DNA of 22,149 nt from Porticoccus sp. (GTDB lineage Bacteria; Pseudomonadota; Gammaproteobacteria; Pseudomonadales; Porticoccaceae), in NCBI GenBank assembly GCA_011049795.1, contig DRHD01000011.1, positions 1-22,149 on the forward strand, read 5' to 3'. The notes under the pieces were generated by a model, which was not told where the DNA came from, did no database searches, and saw nothing but the letters and a program-made list of their open reading frames with translations. This document shows, piece by piece, positions 5,768 to 13,356 of this stretch (position 1 is its first letter; each line of letters opens with the position of its first letter). A program made the position numbers and the translations under genes.

Positions 5768-6799
5768 CTAGTCTAATTTTGCTTTTTTCAGAATTGGCGC
5801 TAAATTTTCGGCCATATCATCGAACCCCCAGGGACGTGCGAAACGATAGATATGTAATTTCATTGCTAGCTTTTCGCACGTTTGGACTATTTTGTCGGGT
5901 GACATGAATTCACGGCCAAACTCTGCTCGATACAACGTATCAAGCAGCATGACAACGGCTTCATCACCAAACACTTCCGTTAGGCTTGGCTGACTACCGT
6001 CGGCACCGCGCTCTAAAATGACAAGGTGCTGAAGGGGGGCTAAAGGCGGTGCTTCACTTGTATTAGGCACAGGGATATGAAATTTATCAGCACGGCTTAA
6101 ATCACGTTGCGCTCCCTGCATACCTATTTGGAGCGCTTCCATCGTTTCTTTCCAAAGCTTTATTTTTCGAGGACCTGCATATAGTAGTGGCTCTGGATCC
6201 TCAGGTTTTACCACGGCCACATCGTCGGTGATTTGCGGCCAGCCAAGACGTGTATTTAGCCATGCTCCCATTGTCGATTTACCCGCGCCAGACGGCCCTG
6301 TAAATGCCCACACAGCACCCGAAGGGGCCTGTACAGCATTGATGTGTAATGGCAGCCACCCTCGCTGATAGGCCAACACGCCTAACGCACTTCCCAAAAG
6401 ATAAACACGTACATCTGCCGGCGAAGCCGCCTCAGTCATCGGTTCTTTAACGCGCCGATCAACAACGATGCGCTTGCCACTCTCGACGCGATAATTTGCA
6501 ATGCCCTCAATCCACATCTGGCACTGATCCTCCCCCATTTGTAACCAGCGATTTACCTGACGGCCTTTCAGCAGCGTCTGGTCGACATTCCCGGCGACAA
6601 TTTCAATATCAGGCTGATCACAGGGGTCAATCGGGGTGAGTTCAGGTAAGGGGATTTGTGAAACAATCGTGAAGCCGTAGGAACTGTAGTAATACCGCTC
6701 CTTGGGATGACACTGCGAATCAAGGCGCAGCTCATCCTGACGGAAATCACCGCTACTCAAGGATACGTCACTGGTTGAAGAACTGCGGCTGTCACTCAT
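5768..6799 (-). CDS. HPr-kinase-like lasso peptide kinase K2
   Basis: A 343-residue paralogue of K1, the same length when K1 starts at 5120. P-loop G-P-S-G-A-G-K-S at 168-175, T-D-D-V-A-V with Asp192-Asp193, and L-P-L-H-I-N-A with His152 are all present, so it looks active. The first 35 residues are Ser-rich and polar and differ from K1. ATG 6799 is preceded by AAGGTAA. It follows precursor A4, separated by a terminator, repeating the A3-terminator-K1 arrangement. A 7-bp inverted repeat in its mRNA leader (AGCCAAG 6844-6850, CTTGGCT 6857-6863) could influence expression. The expected reaction is ATP-dependent phosphorylation of the C-terminal Ser of one or more of the four precursors. Confidence 0.82.
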   Translation of the reverse strand: MSDSRSSSTSDVSLSSGDFRQDELRLDSQCHPKERYYYSSYGFTIVSQIPLPELTPIDPCDQPDIEIVAGNVDQTLLKGRQVNRWLQMGEDQCQMWIEGIANYRVESGKRIVVDRRVKEPMTEAASPADVRVYLLGSALGVLAYQRGWLPLHINAVQAPSGAVWAFTGPSGAGKSTMGAWLNTRLGWPQITDDVAVVKPEDPEPLLYAGPRKIKLWKETMEALQIGMQGAQRDLSRADKFHIPVPNTSEAPPLAPLQHLVILERGADGSQPSLTEVFGDEAVVMLLDTLYRAEFGREFMSPDKIVQTCEKLAMKLHIYRFARPWGFDDMAENLAPILKKAKLD

Positions 6800-6843
6800 T
6801 GCAGCAATTACCTTGTTCGTTAAGCAGAATCGAAAAACAGAGT

Positions 6844-6863
6844 AGCCAAGCAGACACTTGGCT
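6844..6863 (-). repeat. Inverted repeat in the leader of K2
   Basis: Perfect 7-bp arms AGCCAAG / CTTGGCT with a 6-base loop, lying between the terminator after A4 and the K2 start. No T-run follows on the - strand, so it is not a terminator; it could be an operator or an mRNA structure. Confidence 0.4.
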
Positions 6864-6890
6864 TTCTCTAAGAGAAATGACTACGTAACA

Positions 6891-6933
6891 CGAAAATATA
6901 AAAAGGTCCGCAGTGCCAAAGACACTGCAGACC
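6891..6933 (-). terminator. Rho-independent terminator between A4 and K2
   Basis: Arms 6905-6915 and 6923-6933 pair over 11 bp in the - strand RNA (one G-U pair) around a 7-base loop, followed by a U-rich run (6904 downward). It holds the same place relative to A4 and K2 as the terminator between A3 and K1. Confidence 0.75.
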
Positions 6934-7010
6934 CATATCAAGCTTAATGGTGATGACTTTTTCCCAGCATAATAACTAACCTAAACAGCAGCACTTAACC
7001 CATGAAACCA

Positions 7011-7202
7011 TTAAGAATCAGGATTTTGCGAGAACCCACCGGGATTGGCATTGATATTAGCGTTGGCATTGGCTCTGCCACCACTCCGTGATCCAGGTGG
7101 ACCATTAAAGATCGGGGTGCCGTTTTTGGTGATATCTACTAATGAGCCAATCTCTACTAAAGCAGGGCGCTCATATGCTTTACGCATTTTATTTATTGTC
7201 AT
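7011..7202 (-). CDS. Lasso-like precursor A4 (63 aa) lacking a ring acceptor
   Basis: ATG 7202 is chosen because GGGGAG lies 7 bases upstream; ATG 7217 would sit before that site. The leader matches the lasso pattern exactly (Tyr10, Pro13, Leu15, Gly19, Thr25) and shares Y-E-R-P-A-L-V-E-I-G-S with A3. The expected core (from Asn27, 37 residues) begins N-G-T-P-I-F-N-G-P-P and has no Asp or Glu at positions 7-9; the only acidic residue is Asp62, next to the terminal Ser63. The middle is rich in Gly, Asn and Ala, with an alternating Asn-Ala stretch (about 44-53). The intact frame, good ribosome binding site and linked kinase argue against a decayed gene, but it cannot form a standard lasso. The product type is unknown. 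Confidence 0.72.
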   Translation of the reverse strand: MTINKMRKAYERPALVEIGSLVDITKNGTPIFNGPPGSRSGGRANANANINANPGGFSQNPDS

Positions 7203-7253
7203 GTCTTTTCTCCCCATTACTTATTAGTGCCTGGTCCCTTCATCACACCTACT

Positions 7254-7270
7254 AAAGGCGCTGAAAACCA
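7254..7270 (-). promoter_or_regulatory. Conserved upstream element of A4
   Basis: On the - strand this reads TGGTTTTCAGCGCCTTT, matching the A3 upstream block at 5623-5640 and at the same distance from the start codon. Its role is inferred from conservation within the window only. Confidence 0.45.
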
Positions 7271-7434
7271 AGCTTGGAGCTAATGCGCAGAGTCGCGCCA
7301 GCCAGCACACCAAATTTTACACTTGGTTACTTAACAATACTCCACCTTTGCAGCTTTCACTAATCAGGAAAAACTTATTTAACTACTTCGTTTCAACGAT
7401 GGTGGGCACAGTGGTAGCGAATTTATAGGAGTAT

Positions 7435-8703
7435 CTAAAGCCGCAGATCGGTCTGACTCTTAGGCAGCAGGTATTTTAAATCGTAAAGCACATGAACTGG
7501 CTTTCCCCAGCTTCGTATAGTCGCGATAGATAGCGCTTTAAATTCATCGTGTCCGACCGCTAATACAATGGCGTCATAAGCACATTCTTCTGGTGAATCG
7601 GTGACTGAGACACCATAAGCCTGCTTAGCCTCTTGCTGATTGACATGGGGGTCGTAAACATCTGAGTTAACATCGTACTCGGCCAATTCGGTAAGAATAT
7701 CAATAACTCGTGTATTGCGCAGATCAGGACAATTTTCTTTAAACGTAAGTCCCATAACTAATACACGCGCGTTCTCTACTTGAATACGCCTTTTAATCAT
7801 TTGCTTAATAAGCTGACTGGCAACATAAGCACCCATGCCGTCGTTAATACGCCGACCAGACAAAATCACTTCCGGATGATAGCCAACCTGCTGAGCTTTG
7901 TAAGTCAGGTAGTAAGGGTCAACGCCAATACAATGGCCACCGACGAGTCCAGGACGAAAAGGCAGAAAGTTCCACTTTGTTCCTGCCGCTGCCAACACTT
8001 CTTCGGTATCAATATTTAACCGGTTAAAGATAACGGCTAACTCATTGATCAATGCAATATTTACATCACGCTGGGTGTTCTCAATAACCTTAGCGGCTTC
8101 AGCGACGCGAATACTGCTAACCAAGTGTGTTCCTGCTGTAATAATGCGTCGGTAGAGGGCGTCGACAAACTCAGCCACTTCTGGGGTTGAACCCGAAGTT
8201 ATTTTGATAATTGTGGTGATTCGATGCTCTTTATCGCCTGGATTGATACGCTCAGGGCTGTAACCTGCGAAAAAATCCTGGTTGTAAACCAAGCCTGACA
8301 TCCGCTCGATAACAGGAATACACTCTTCCTCGGTAGCGCCTGGGTAAACCGTTGACTCGTAGATCACCACATCGCCTTTGGAGATGACCCCTCCTAGCAT
8401 TTCGCTGGCCTGGATCAACAGCGTTAAATCAGGGCAGCGGCTTTTATCTATCGGCGTGGGTACCGTAACGATATACACATTACACGCGTGCAAGTCATCT
8501 TTTCTACTGACAAAACGAAGCTGTGTAGAGGCTGCTAATAGTGACGGCTCAACTTCCAAAGTATGGTCGATACCATCGCAGAGCTCCGCAATACGCTTTG
8601 CATTGATATCGAAGCCAATAGTAGGCAAGAGCTTACCAAACTCGACTGCAAGCGGCAGCCCAACGTACCCCAGGCCGATAACCCCAACGCAAAGGTTACT
8701 CAT
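7435..8703 (-). CDS. tviB: UDP-N-acetyl-D-glucosamine 6-dehydrogenase (TviB/WbpO type)
   Basis: A 422-residue nucleotide-sugar dehydrogenase strongly resembling TviB of the Vi antigen pathway, which oxidises UDP-GlcNAc (or UDP-GalNAc) twice with NAD+ to the uronic acid. Visible are the NAD-binding G-L-G-Y-V-G-L-P (10-17), [10 protein letters not shown] (148-157), the conserved Lys205 in [13 protein letters not shown], and the catalytic Cys258 in [15 protein letters not shown]. The length is normal. It is the last gene of the polysaccharide operon, 2 bp after galE, and supplies an acidic HexNAcA precursor. No dedicated TviC-type 4-epimerase is seen next to it. Confidence 0.9.
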   Translation of the reverse strand: MSNLCVGVIGLGYVGLPLAVEFGKLLPTIGFDINAKRIAELCDGIDHTLEVEPSLLAASTQLRFVSRKDDLHACNVYIVTVPTPIDKSRCPDLTLLIQASEMLGGVISKGDVVIYESTVYPGATEEECIPVIERMSGLVYNQDFFAGYSPERINPGDKEHRITTIIKITSGSTPEVAEFVDALYRRIITAGTHLVSSIRVAEAAKVIENTQRDVNIALINELAVIFNRLNIDTEEVLAAAGTKWNFLPFRPGLVGGHCIGVDPYYLTYKAQQVGYHPEVILSGRRINDGMGAYVASQLIKQMIKRRIQVENARVLVMGLTFKENCPDLRNTRVIDILTELAEYDVNSDVYDPHVNQQEAKQAYGVSVTDSPEECAYDAIVLAVGHDEFKALSIATIRSWGKPVHVLYDLKYLLPKSQTDLRL

Positions 8704-8705
8704 AT

Positions 8706-9764
8706 TCAGTATTGCGACGCTTCTAGTAACGTATCACTTGTATCAGTTCGATAACCGTGAGGGTTTTGGCGTTGCCAACGCCAAGTGTCAATCATCATGT
8801 CATCCAAGTTGCGACGGGCCTGCCACCCCAACTCCTGCTGAGCCTTGTGAGGATCCGCCCAGAACGCTGTCAAATCACCCTCGCGCCGCGGCGCAAACTG
8901 GTAAGGAATGGGTCGCTTACTGACCCGTTCAAACGCCTCCACCATCTCAAGCACTGAAAGCCCCTGGCCAGTGCCCAGGTTATAGATATGCGCTCCTGGC
9001 TGATTCAAGTGGCCTACCGCGCTGACATGCCCTTCTGCCAGATCCATGACATGCAGGTAATCCCTGACACAGGTTCCATCCGCTGTAGCATAGTCGTTGC
9101 CGAAGACTGTCAATGCGTCGCGTCGACCTACCGCCACTTGGGCAATGTAGGGCATCAAATTATTGGGTATGCCCAGGGGATCCTCTCCCAATTGACCCGA
9201 TGGATGCGCGCCGATAGGGTTGAAATAACGCAGCAGCGCCACCGACCAACGCTCATCACTCTTCACCACGTCCTCCAAGACTTGCTCGACTATCGACTTG
9301 GAGGCGCCATAAGGATTAGACGTTCGGCCACGCGGCATAGTTTCCTGATAAGGCACTGGCGCATCGGGCCCATAAACGGTGGCCGATGAACTGAACACCA
9401 GGCGGAAAACGCCAGCCTGCTGCATGGCTTGGCACAGCGTCACGGAACCGTTGACGTTAGCGTCGTAATAAGCCAGTGGTTGCTCAACACTCTCGCCGAC
9501 CGCCTTCAACCCGGCGAAATGGATCACGGCATGAATCGCGTGGTCGTTAAACAACTGGTCTAGGCAAGCACGATCGCGTACATCGCCTTCAATAAAGGTT
9601 AAGGAGCGCCCGGTAATTTGCTCCACACGAACCAGGGACTCCTTTGAGGCATTGATCAGGTTATCTAACACCACGACCTCATAGCCCGCCTCAAGTAACG
9701 CTAACGCTGTGTGCGAGCCGATATATCCGGCCCCACCGGTCACCAGAATGTTGCGCTGCTGCAT
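8706..9764 (-). CDS. galE: UDP-glucose 4-epimerase
   Basis: A 352-residue short-chain-dehydrogenase-type epimerase that interconverts UDP-glucose and UDP-galactose. It has the NAD motif G-G-A-G-Y-I-G (10-16), the S-S-S-A-T-V-Y-G segment (125-132) and the Y-x3-K catalytic pair Tyr152/Lys156. The start at 9764 is preferred because AGGA stands 7 bases upstream; upstream in-frame starts at 9779 (ATG) and 9782 (TTG) would overlap the dehydrogenase gene. At the place of E. coli Tyr299 (A-Y-W-A-D), the substrate gate, this protein has Phe301; a bulky residue there favours UDP-Glc/Gal over the N-acetyl sugars. It may therefore not epimerise the TviB product. Confidence 0.92.
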   Translation of the reverse strand: MQQRNILVTGGAGYIGSHTALALLEAGYEVVVLDNLINASKESLVRVEQITGRSLTFIEGDVRDRACLDQLFNDHAIHAVIHFAGLKAVGESVEQPLAYYDANVNGSVTLCQAMQQAGVFRLVFSSSATVYGPDAPVPYQETMPRGRTSNPYGASKSIVEQVLEDVVKSDERWSVALLRYFNPIGAHPSGQLGEDPLGIPNNLMPYIAQVAVGRRDALTVFGNDYATADGTCVRDYLHVMDLAEGHVSAVGHLNQPGAHIYNLGTGQGLSVLEMVEAFERVSKRPIPYQFAPRREGDLTAFWADPHKAQQELGWQARRNLDDMMIDTWRWQRQNPHGYRTDTSDTLLEASQY

Positions 9765-9765
9765 A

Positions 9766-10743
9766 TTAGTATCCTGCATCAATGCTCACCGCCGTGGTAA
9801 AGGGTTGGCCCTGCTGATAAGCGCGCAGGTTATCAACAAACACGTCCAGTGCCCGCTCTAAATAGAAGGGCGTTGTACCGGAGACATGCGGCGTGATCAA
9901 CACATCACTGCGCTTCCATAGCGGAGACTCCGCCGGTAGGGGTTGCTGCTCAAATACATCCAGGGCGGCGCCCTTCAGCGTGCCGTTGTCCAATGCGCGC
10001 AGCAATGCCTCGCCATTCACCACGCCACCGCGTGAAATATCCACCAGCACGGCGCCTGGCTTAAGCTGGGCTAACAAGTGATCATTCACTACCCCACGAG
10101 TGGCATCGGTCAGCGGCAAACACACCACCAGAAAATCCGTTTGTGCGAGTTCAGCCCCGATCTCTTCAAGCGCCACCACGCGATCAACGCCCTCAATAGC
10201 ACGCGGCGTACGCTGAGTACCTACCACCTGCATATCAAACGCCTTGGCACGCCGGGCAAGGCTCTGGCCAATATGCCCAAGTCCTAGCACGGTCAACTGA
10301 CAGCCGGACAACTCTCCCAGCCAGCTGCGCTGCCATAACGCCTGCTTCGCCTGATCATGAAAGCGACCAAACTGCTTAGTGAAGTAAAGCATCGCGCCAA
10401 TGGCGTATTCGCTCATCGGCGCACCGTGCACGCCGCTGCTCTTGGTCATCAGCGGTCGCGTTTTATCGAAGTCCATTTCCCAAATTTTCTCTACGCCAGC
10501 GGAGAGGAAATGTAGCCAGCGGTAGCCGTCAAGTTTTTCCAACGCAGCTGGCAACCACGGTAACGTCGGGGTAATCACCACGTCGAATTCAGCGCGACTA
10601 GGCACAGCCTCTACGCTACCAGCAAAAACGATCTCCGCCTCCGGCAGTGCGGCCTGCAAGGTACCAGTCACCAGCGCCTGCTGCTGTTCAAGCACTTCGG
10701 CTTTCTGAAGATAGAGCACTCGCTGGATGGGTTGAGGCGACAT
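9766..10743 (-). CDS. D-2-hydroxyacid dehydrogenase
   Basis: A 325-residue member of the D-isomer-specific 2-hydroxyacid dehydrogenases, which reduce 2-oxo acids with NAD(P)H. The nucleotide-binding G-L-G-H-I-G (154-159), Arg238 in D-I-S-R-G-G and His286 in T-P-H-V-S-G are conserved. The position of the catalytic Glu (the E of D-V-F-x-x-E-P) is Gln267 here (D-V-F-E-Q-Q-P), as in formate dehydrogenase. Start: ATG 10743 with GAGGAG upstream; it shares one base with the aldolase stop (TGATG). Translational coupling with the aldolase and its place between galE and the sugar transferase point to a role in glycan precursor supply. The substrate is unknown. Confidence 0.83.
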   Translation of the reverse strand: MSPQPIQRVLYLQKAEVLEQQQALVTGTLQAALPEAEIVFAGSVEAVPSRAEFDVVITPTLPWLPAALEKLDGYRWLHFLSAGVEKIWEMDFDKTRPLMTKSSGVHGAPMSEYAIGAMLYFTKQFGRFHDQAKQALWQRSWLGELSGCQLTVLGLGHIGQSLARRAKAFDMQVVGTQRTPRAIEGVDRVVALEEIGAELAQTDFLVVCLPLTDATRGVVNDHLLAQLKPGAVLVDISRGGVVNGEALLRALDNGTLKGAALDVFEQQPLPAESPLWKRSDVLITPHVSGTTPFYLERALDVFVDNLRAYQQGQPFTTAVSIDAGY

Positions 10744-11576
10744 CACGCGGCTCCTCGGTTACCCAGCCGAAAAGCACACTCGGCAAGTTGACGTTGGTTG
10801 TCGAGTAGCGAGTTCTCGTCAGTGCTACGCCAATGCGTTTCAGCCTGACGTAATTTTTCGATCTCGGCGGGAAAATCGAGCGTTTCAAGTAAAGCAGCTG
10901 ATGTTGCAGCCCCCGAGTGAAAAGCGCGGGAAAGAATAATCCACTCTGATCCCAGCCGAACGTGCTCGCCCAACACCGTTTCAGCAGGCAGCTCGCCCTG
11001 GCCGATCCGTGCAACGCCACCCACCCCCCAGGTCACGCCCGCCTGATTAAGCACCGCAGCAGCAGGGTCTAATAAGCGTGCGGCCATGGGTTCAAATAGA
11101 AAGCTAAGCCCCATACTTAAGGAGAGATCGTTGAGGCCAATATGCACTTCGTCATAACCTGGCGTCAGCAAACCAAGCCAATCGGATAACCGAACCAAGG
11201 AAGCAGCCGTTTCAGCAAGAAAGGTAACCGGCACACGGCCATTGACCAATTCCAAAAACAGCCCCACCTGGTCACGCGAGGAGAACATCGGCAGCATAAG
11301 TCGCTGGGCACCATGCTCAATGGCTGCATCCACTTCTTGAAGCGTTGAGGCATGCAGAGGATTTAATCGCACCATTAACTCAGCATGCTTGAGCACGCTG
11401 GCAACGTCAGCGATCTGCTGCAGAGTGTGTGCCGCCTTATGCGTATCCAAGTGCCCTTGGCGTTCCGCCTTGCCCAGCACCTCTTGATCCATGAAGATCC
11501 GGGCTACACCATGCTGCTCAATAAACGAAGCAACATCAGGGCTCGCGGTAATCATCATAAAGTTAAGCTGGCTCAT
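10743..11576 (-). CDS. HpcH/HpaI-family aldolase in the polysaccharide operon
   Basis: A 277-residue TIM-barrel protein of the HpcH/HpaI aldolase / citrate lyase beta family. Arg70 (M-V-R-L-N), Glu122 (F-L-A-E-T) and Asp150 in the hallmark G-L-N-D-L-S-L-S-M-G correspond to the catalytic Arg and the two metal-binding acids, so a divalent-metal aldolase is expected. Family members join or split pyruvate- or acyl-CoA-type enolates and aldehydes. Its ATG overlaps the stop of the sugar transferase (ATGA) with GGAGG upstream, and it overlaps the dehydrogenase, so the three are probably translated as a unit. The substrate is unknown. Confidence 0.78.
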   Translation of the reverse strand: MSQLNFMMITASPDVASFIEQHGVARIFMDQEVLGKAERQGHLDTHKAAHTLQQIADVASVLKHAELMVRLNPLHASTLQEVDAAIEHGAQRLMLPMFSSRDQVGLFLELVNGRVPVTFLAETAASLVRLSDWLGLLTPGYDEVHIGLNDLSLSMGLSFLFEPMAARLLDPAAAVLNQAGVTWGVGGVARIGQGELPAETVLGEHVRLGSEWIILSRAFHSGAATSAALLETLDFPAEIEKLRQAETHWRSTDENSLLDNQRQLAECAFRLGNRGAA

Positions 11577-12241
11577 CGCATCGCCTCCTCAACGTCACTG
11601 TCCTGCGGAGGTTGCCCATTCAGGCGGTCACGGTATGTGCGCCAGTTCAACCCTGCTTCACCGTAAATACCGCTACCCGTCAGTACCACTTTAACGGTCA
11701 GCAGCAAAATTTTGAGATCAAACACCAACGTTTGCTTATCAACATATTCAGCATCAAAAGCCAGCTGCTGTAGCCAACCCAGGCTACGTCGCCCTCTCAC
11801 TTGAGAAAGCCCAGTTAAGCCTGGTCGAACACTAAAGCGTTTTTTATAGCTAGGCGGCACCACTTCCGTTTGCTCCATAAGCACCGGACGCGGCCCAACT
11901 ACGCTCATATCACCTATTAATATATTGATCAGTTGGGGTAATTCATCGAGGCTGGTGGCACGAATAAAGCGCCCTGCCCGGGTAATGCGCGGGTCATGAC
12001 CCGCGCTAACCACTTGCTCTTGATGTTGGTCAATTTCATTAGGCGCGCGATGCAGCATGGTGCGAAACTTGAATATCTTGAAGGGTTGCTCGCCCCGCCC
12101 GGCGCGCTGCTGCATGAAAAACACGGGGCCTTTGCTATCTAACTTAATCCACAGCGCAACGATTAAAAGCAGTGGTGAGAAGATGACGAGAGCAACAAGA
12201 CTAGCAGCGAAGTCGAAACAACGTTTGACGATTAAATTCAT
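11573..12241 (-). CDS. Initiating phosphoglycosyl transferase (short PglC/WcaJ type)
   Basis: A 222-residue bacterial sugar transferase of the monotopic phosphoglycosyl transferase class. It has the N-terminal re-entrant hydrophobic helix (about 11-31), K-I-F-K-F-R-T-M (55-62), the catalytic pair Asp99-Glu100 in [10 protein letters not shown], and [10 protein letters not shown]. It moves sugar-1-phosphate from a UDP-sugar to undecaprenyl phosphate at the inner membrane, starting the repeat unit. It is the short form without the extra N-terminal membrane domain of WcaJ/WbaP. It overlaps the upstream glycosyltransferase and the downstream aldolase by 4 bases each. Confidence 0.9.
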   Translation of the reverse strand: MNLIVKRCFDFAASLVALVIFSPLLLIVALWIKLDSKGPVFFMQQRAGRGEQPFKIFKFRTMLHRAPNEIDQHQEQVVSAGHDPRITRAGRFIRATSLDELPQLINILIGDMSVVGPRPVLMEQTEVVPPSYKKRFSVRPGLTGLSQVRGRRSLGWLQQLAFDAEYVDKQTLVFDLKILLLTVKVVLTGSGIYGEAGLNWRTYRDRLNGQPPQDSDVEEAMR

Positions 12242-13356
12242 ACCAACTCCATAGCATCCATGATCACTCGATTTACCTTGCGAACGTCATAATACTCTTC
12301 GACGAACCGTATACTGGCCTTGCCCATCTGCTCAGCTAGCAAAGGTTCATCAACAAAGCGCTGCATTGCGGCAGCGACTGCTTTGGAATCCCTTGGCGGC
12401 ACTAATATGCCATTCTCCCCCCTGATAACCGTCTCTCTGCACCCGGGTGAATCAGTGGTGATAATAGGTCGGCCCATGCTCATCGCTTCCAGCACACAGC
12501 GGGGGGTCCCCTCACGGTAGTAGGAAGGGAAGACAAAGACCGTACCTTGCTCTAACCAAGGGCGAACATCTGAAACACCGCCAATAAATTCAACGGCGCC
12601 AACAGACTTCCAGCGCTCCAAATCACTATTACTACAAGAGTGAGGAAGCGTGGGATCATGGGGACCGACGGCCACAAACCGAGCGTGGGGATTAGCAGCT
12701 TTAACCAGCGCGGCTGCTTCGCAGAACTCATTAATACCTTTTTCGTAAAGAAGCCGACCTATATACAAAAATGTCACATTGCCTTCAGGTAGCTTACTGG
12801 GAGGGTACTGCTCCATATTCACTCCAGACCCATATACACGTACCACTTTTTTAGGATCTGTCAGAATATTGCGCTGCTTAAATTCCTGGATATCATCAGG
12901 ATTCTGAAAAAAAACTTTCCTATTAAAAAACAGTGCACTGCGGTATAAAAGAGAGGCGATAAAACGAACATGTTTCTTGGTGCCTCCCTCGCCGGAAAAT
13001 ACATGCCCAAGCCCGGTAATCATCGAGTAGATACGCGGCACTCCCGCCGACTTAGCAGCGAAGCTGCCATAAATAACGGGTTTAATATTGTAGCCAAAAA
13101 CAGCCTTTGGCTTACAGGACTTAATCAATTTTCGTAACGACAATATGGTTTTGAAATCGTGTACCGGATTCATCCCCGTACGGCCCATATCAAACTGATA
13201 AATGGGAATACCTAGCGACTCGACTTCAGAAAGATAATCGGCGCTGGGCACTGCTGCCGCAACAGACAACCCTCGCGACTTAAGATCCTGAATAAGGTCA
13301 CCACGATTGGCGATAAGCGAGCGAGCGTTACCCGCAATAATGAGAATATCCAACAA
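12238..13356 (-). CDS. Glycosyltransferase family 4
   Basis: A 372-residue GT-B glycosyltransferase. The C-terminal domain has V-T-F-L-Y-I-G-R-L-L-Y-E-K-G and the E-x7-E type segment R-E-G-T-P-R-C-V-L-E-A-M-S-M-G. The N-terminus (L-D-I-L-I-I-A-G-N-A-R-S-L) is typical of GT4 enzymes encoded next to an initiating sugar transferase, so it may add the second sugar on the lipid carrier. It abuts the polymerase gene (no gap) and overlaps the sugar transferase by 4 bases. Donor and acceptor sugars cannot be told. Confidence 0.87.
   Translation of the reverse strand: MLDILIIAGNARSLIANRGDLIQDLKSRGLSVAAAVPSADYLSEVESLGIPIYQFDMGRTGMNPVHDFKTILSLRKLIKSCKPKAVFGYNIKPVIYGSFAAKSAGVPRIYSMITGLGHVFSGEGGTKKHVRFIASLLYRSALFFNRKVFFQNPDDIQEFKQRNILTDPKKVVRVYGSGVNMEQYPPSKLPEGNVTFLYIGRLLYEKGINEFCEAAALVKAANPHARFVAVGPHDPTLPHSCSNSDLERWKSVGAVEFIGGVSDVRPWLEQGTVFVFPSYYREGTPRCVLEAMSMGRPIITTDSPGCRETVIRGENGILVPPRDSKAVAAAMQRFVDEPLLAEQMGKASIRFVEEYYDVRKVNRVIMDAMELV

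Noticed and set aside
5569..5907. 112-codon + strand frame between A3 and the end of K2
   Set aside because: It overlaps the A3 upstream element and the 3' end of K2 on the other strand and has no recognisable domain.
4089..6799. K1 and K2 as true HPr kinase/phosphorylases of carbon control
   Set aside because: The N-terminal half is unlike HprK, no ptsH or other PTS gene is near, and two copies each follow a lasso-type precursor; the lasso kinase family fits better.
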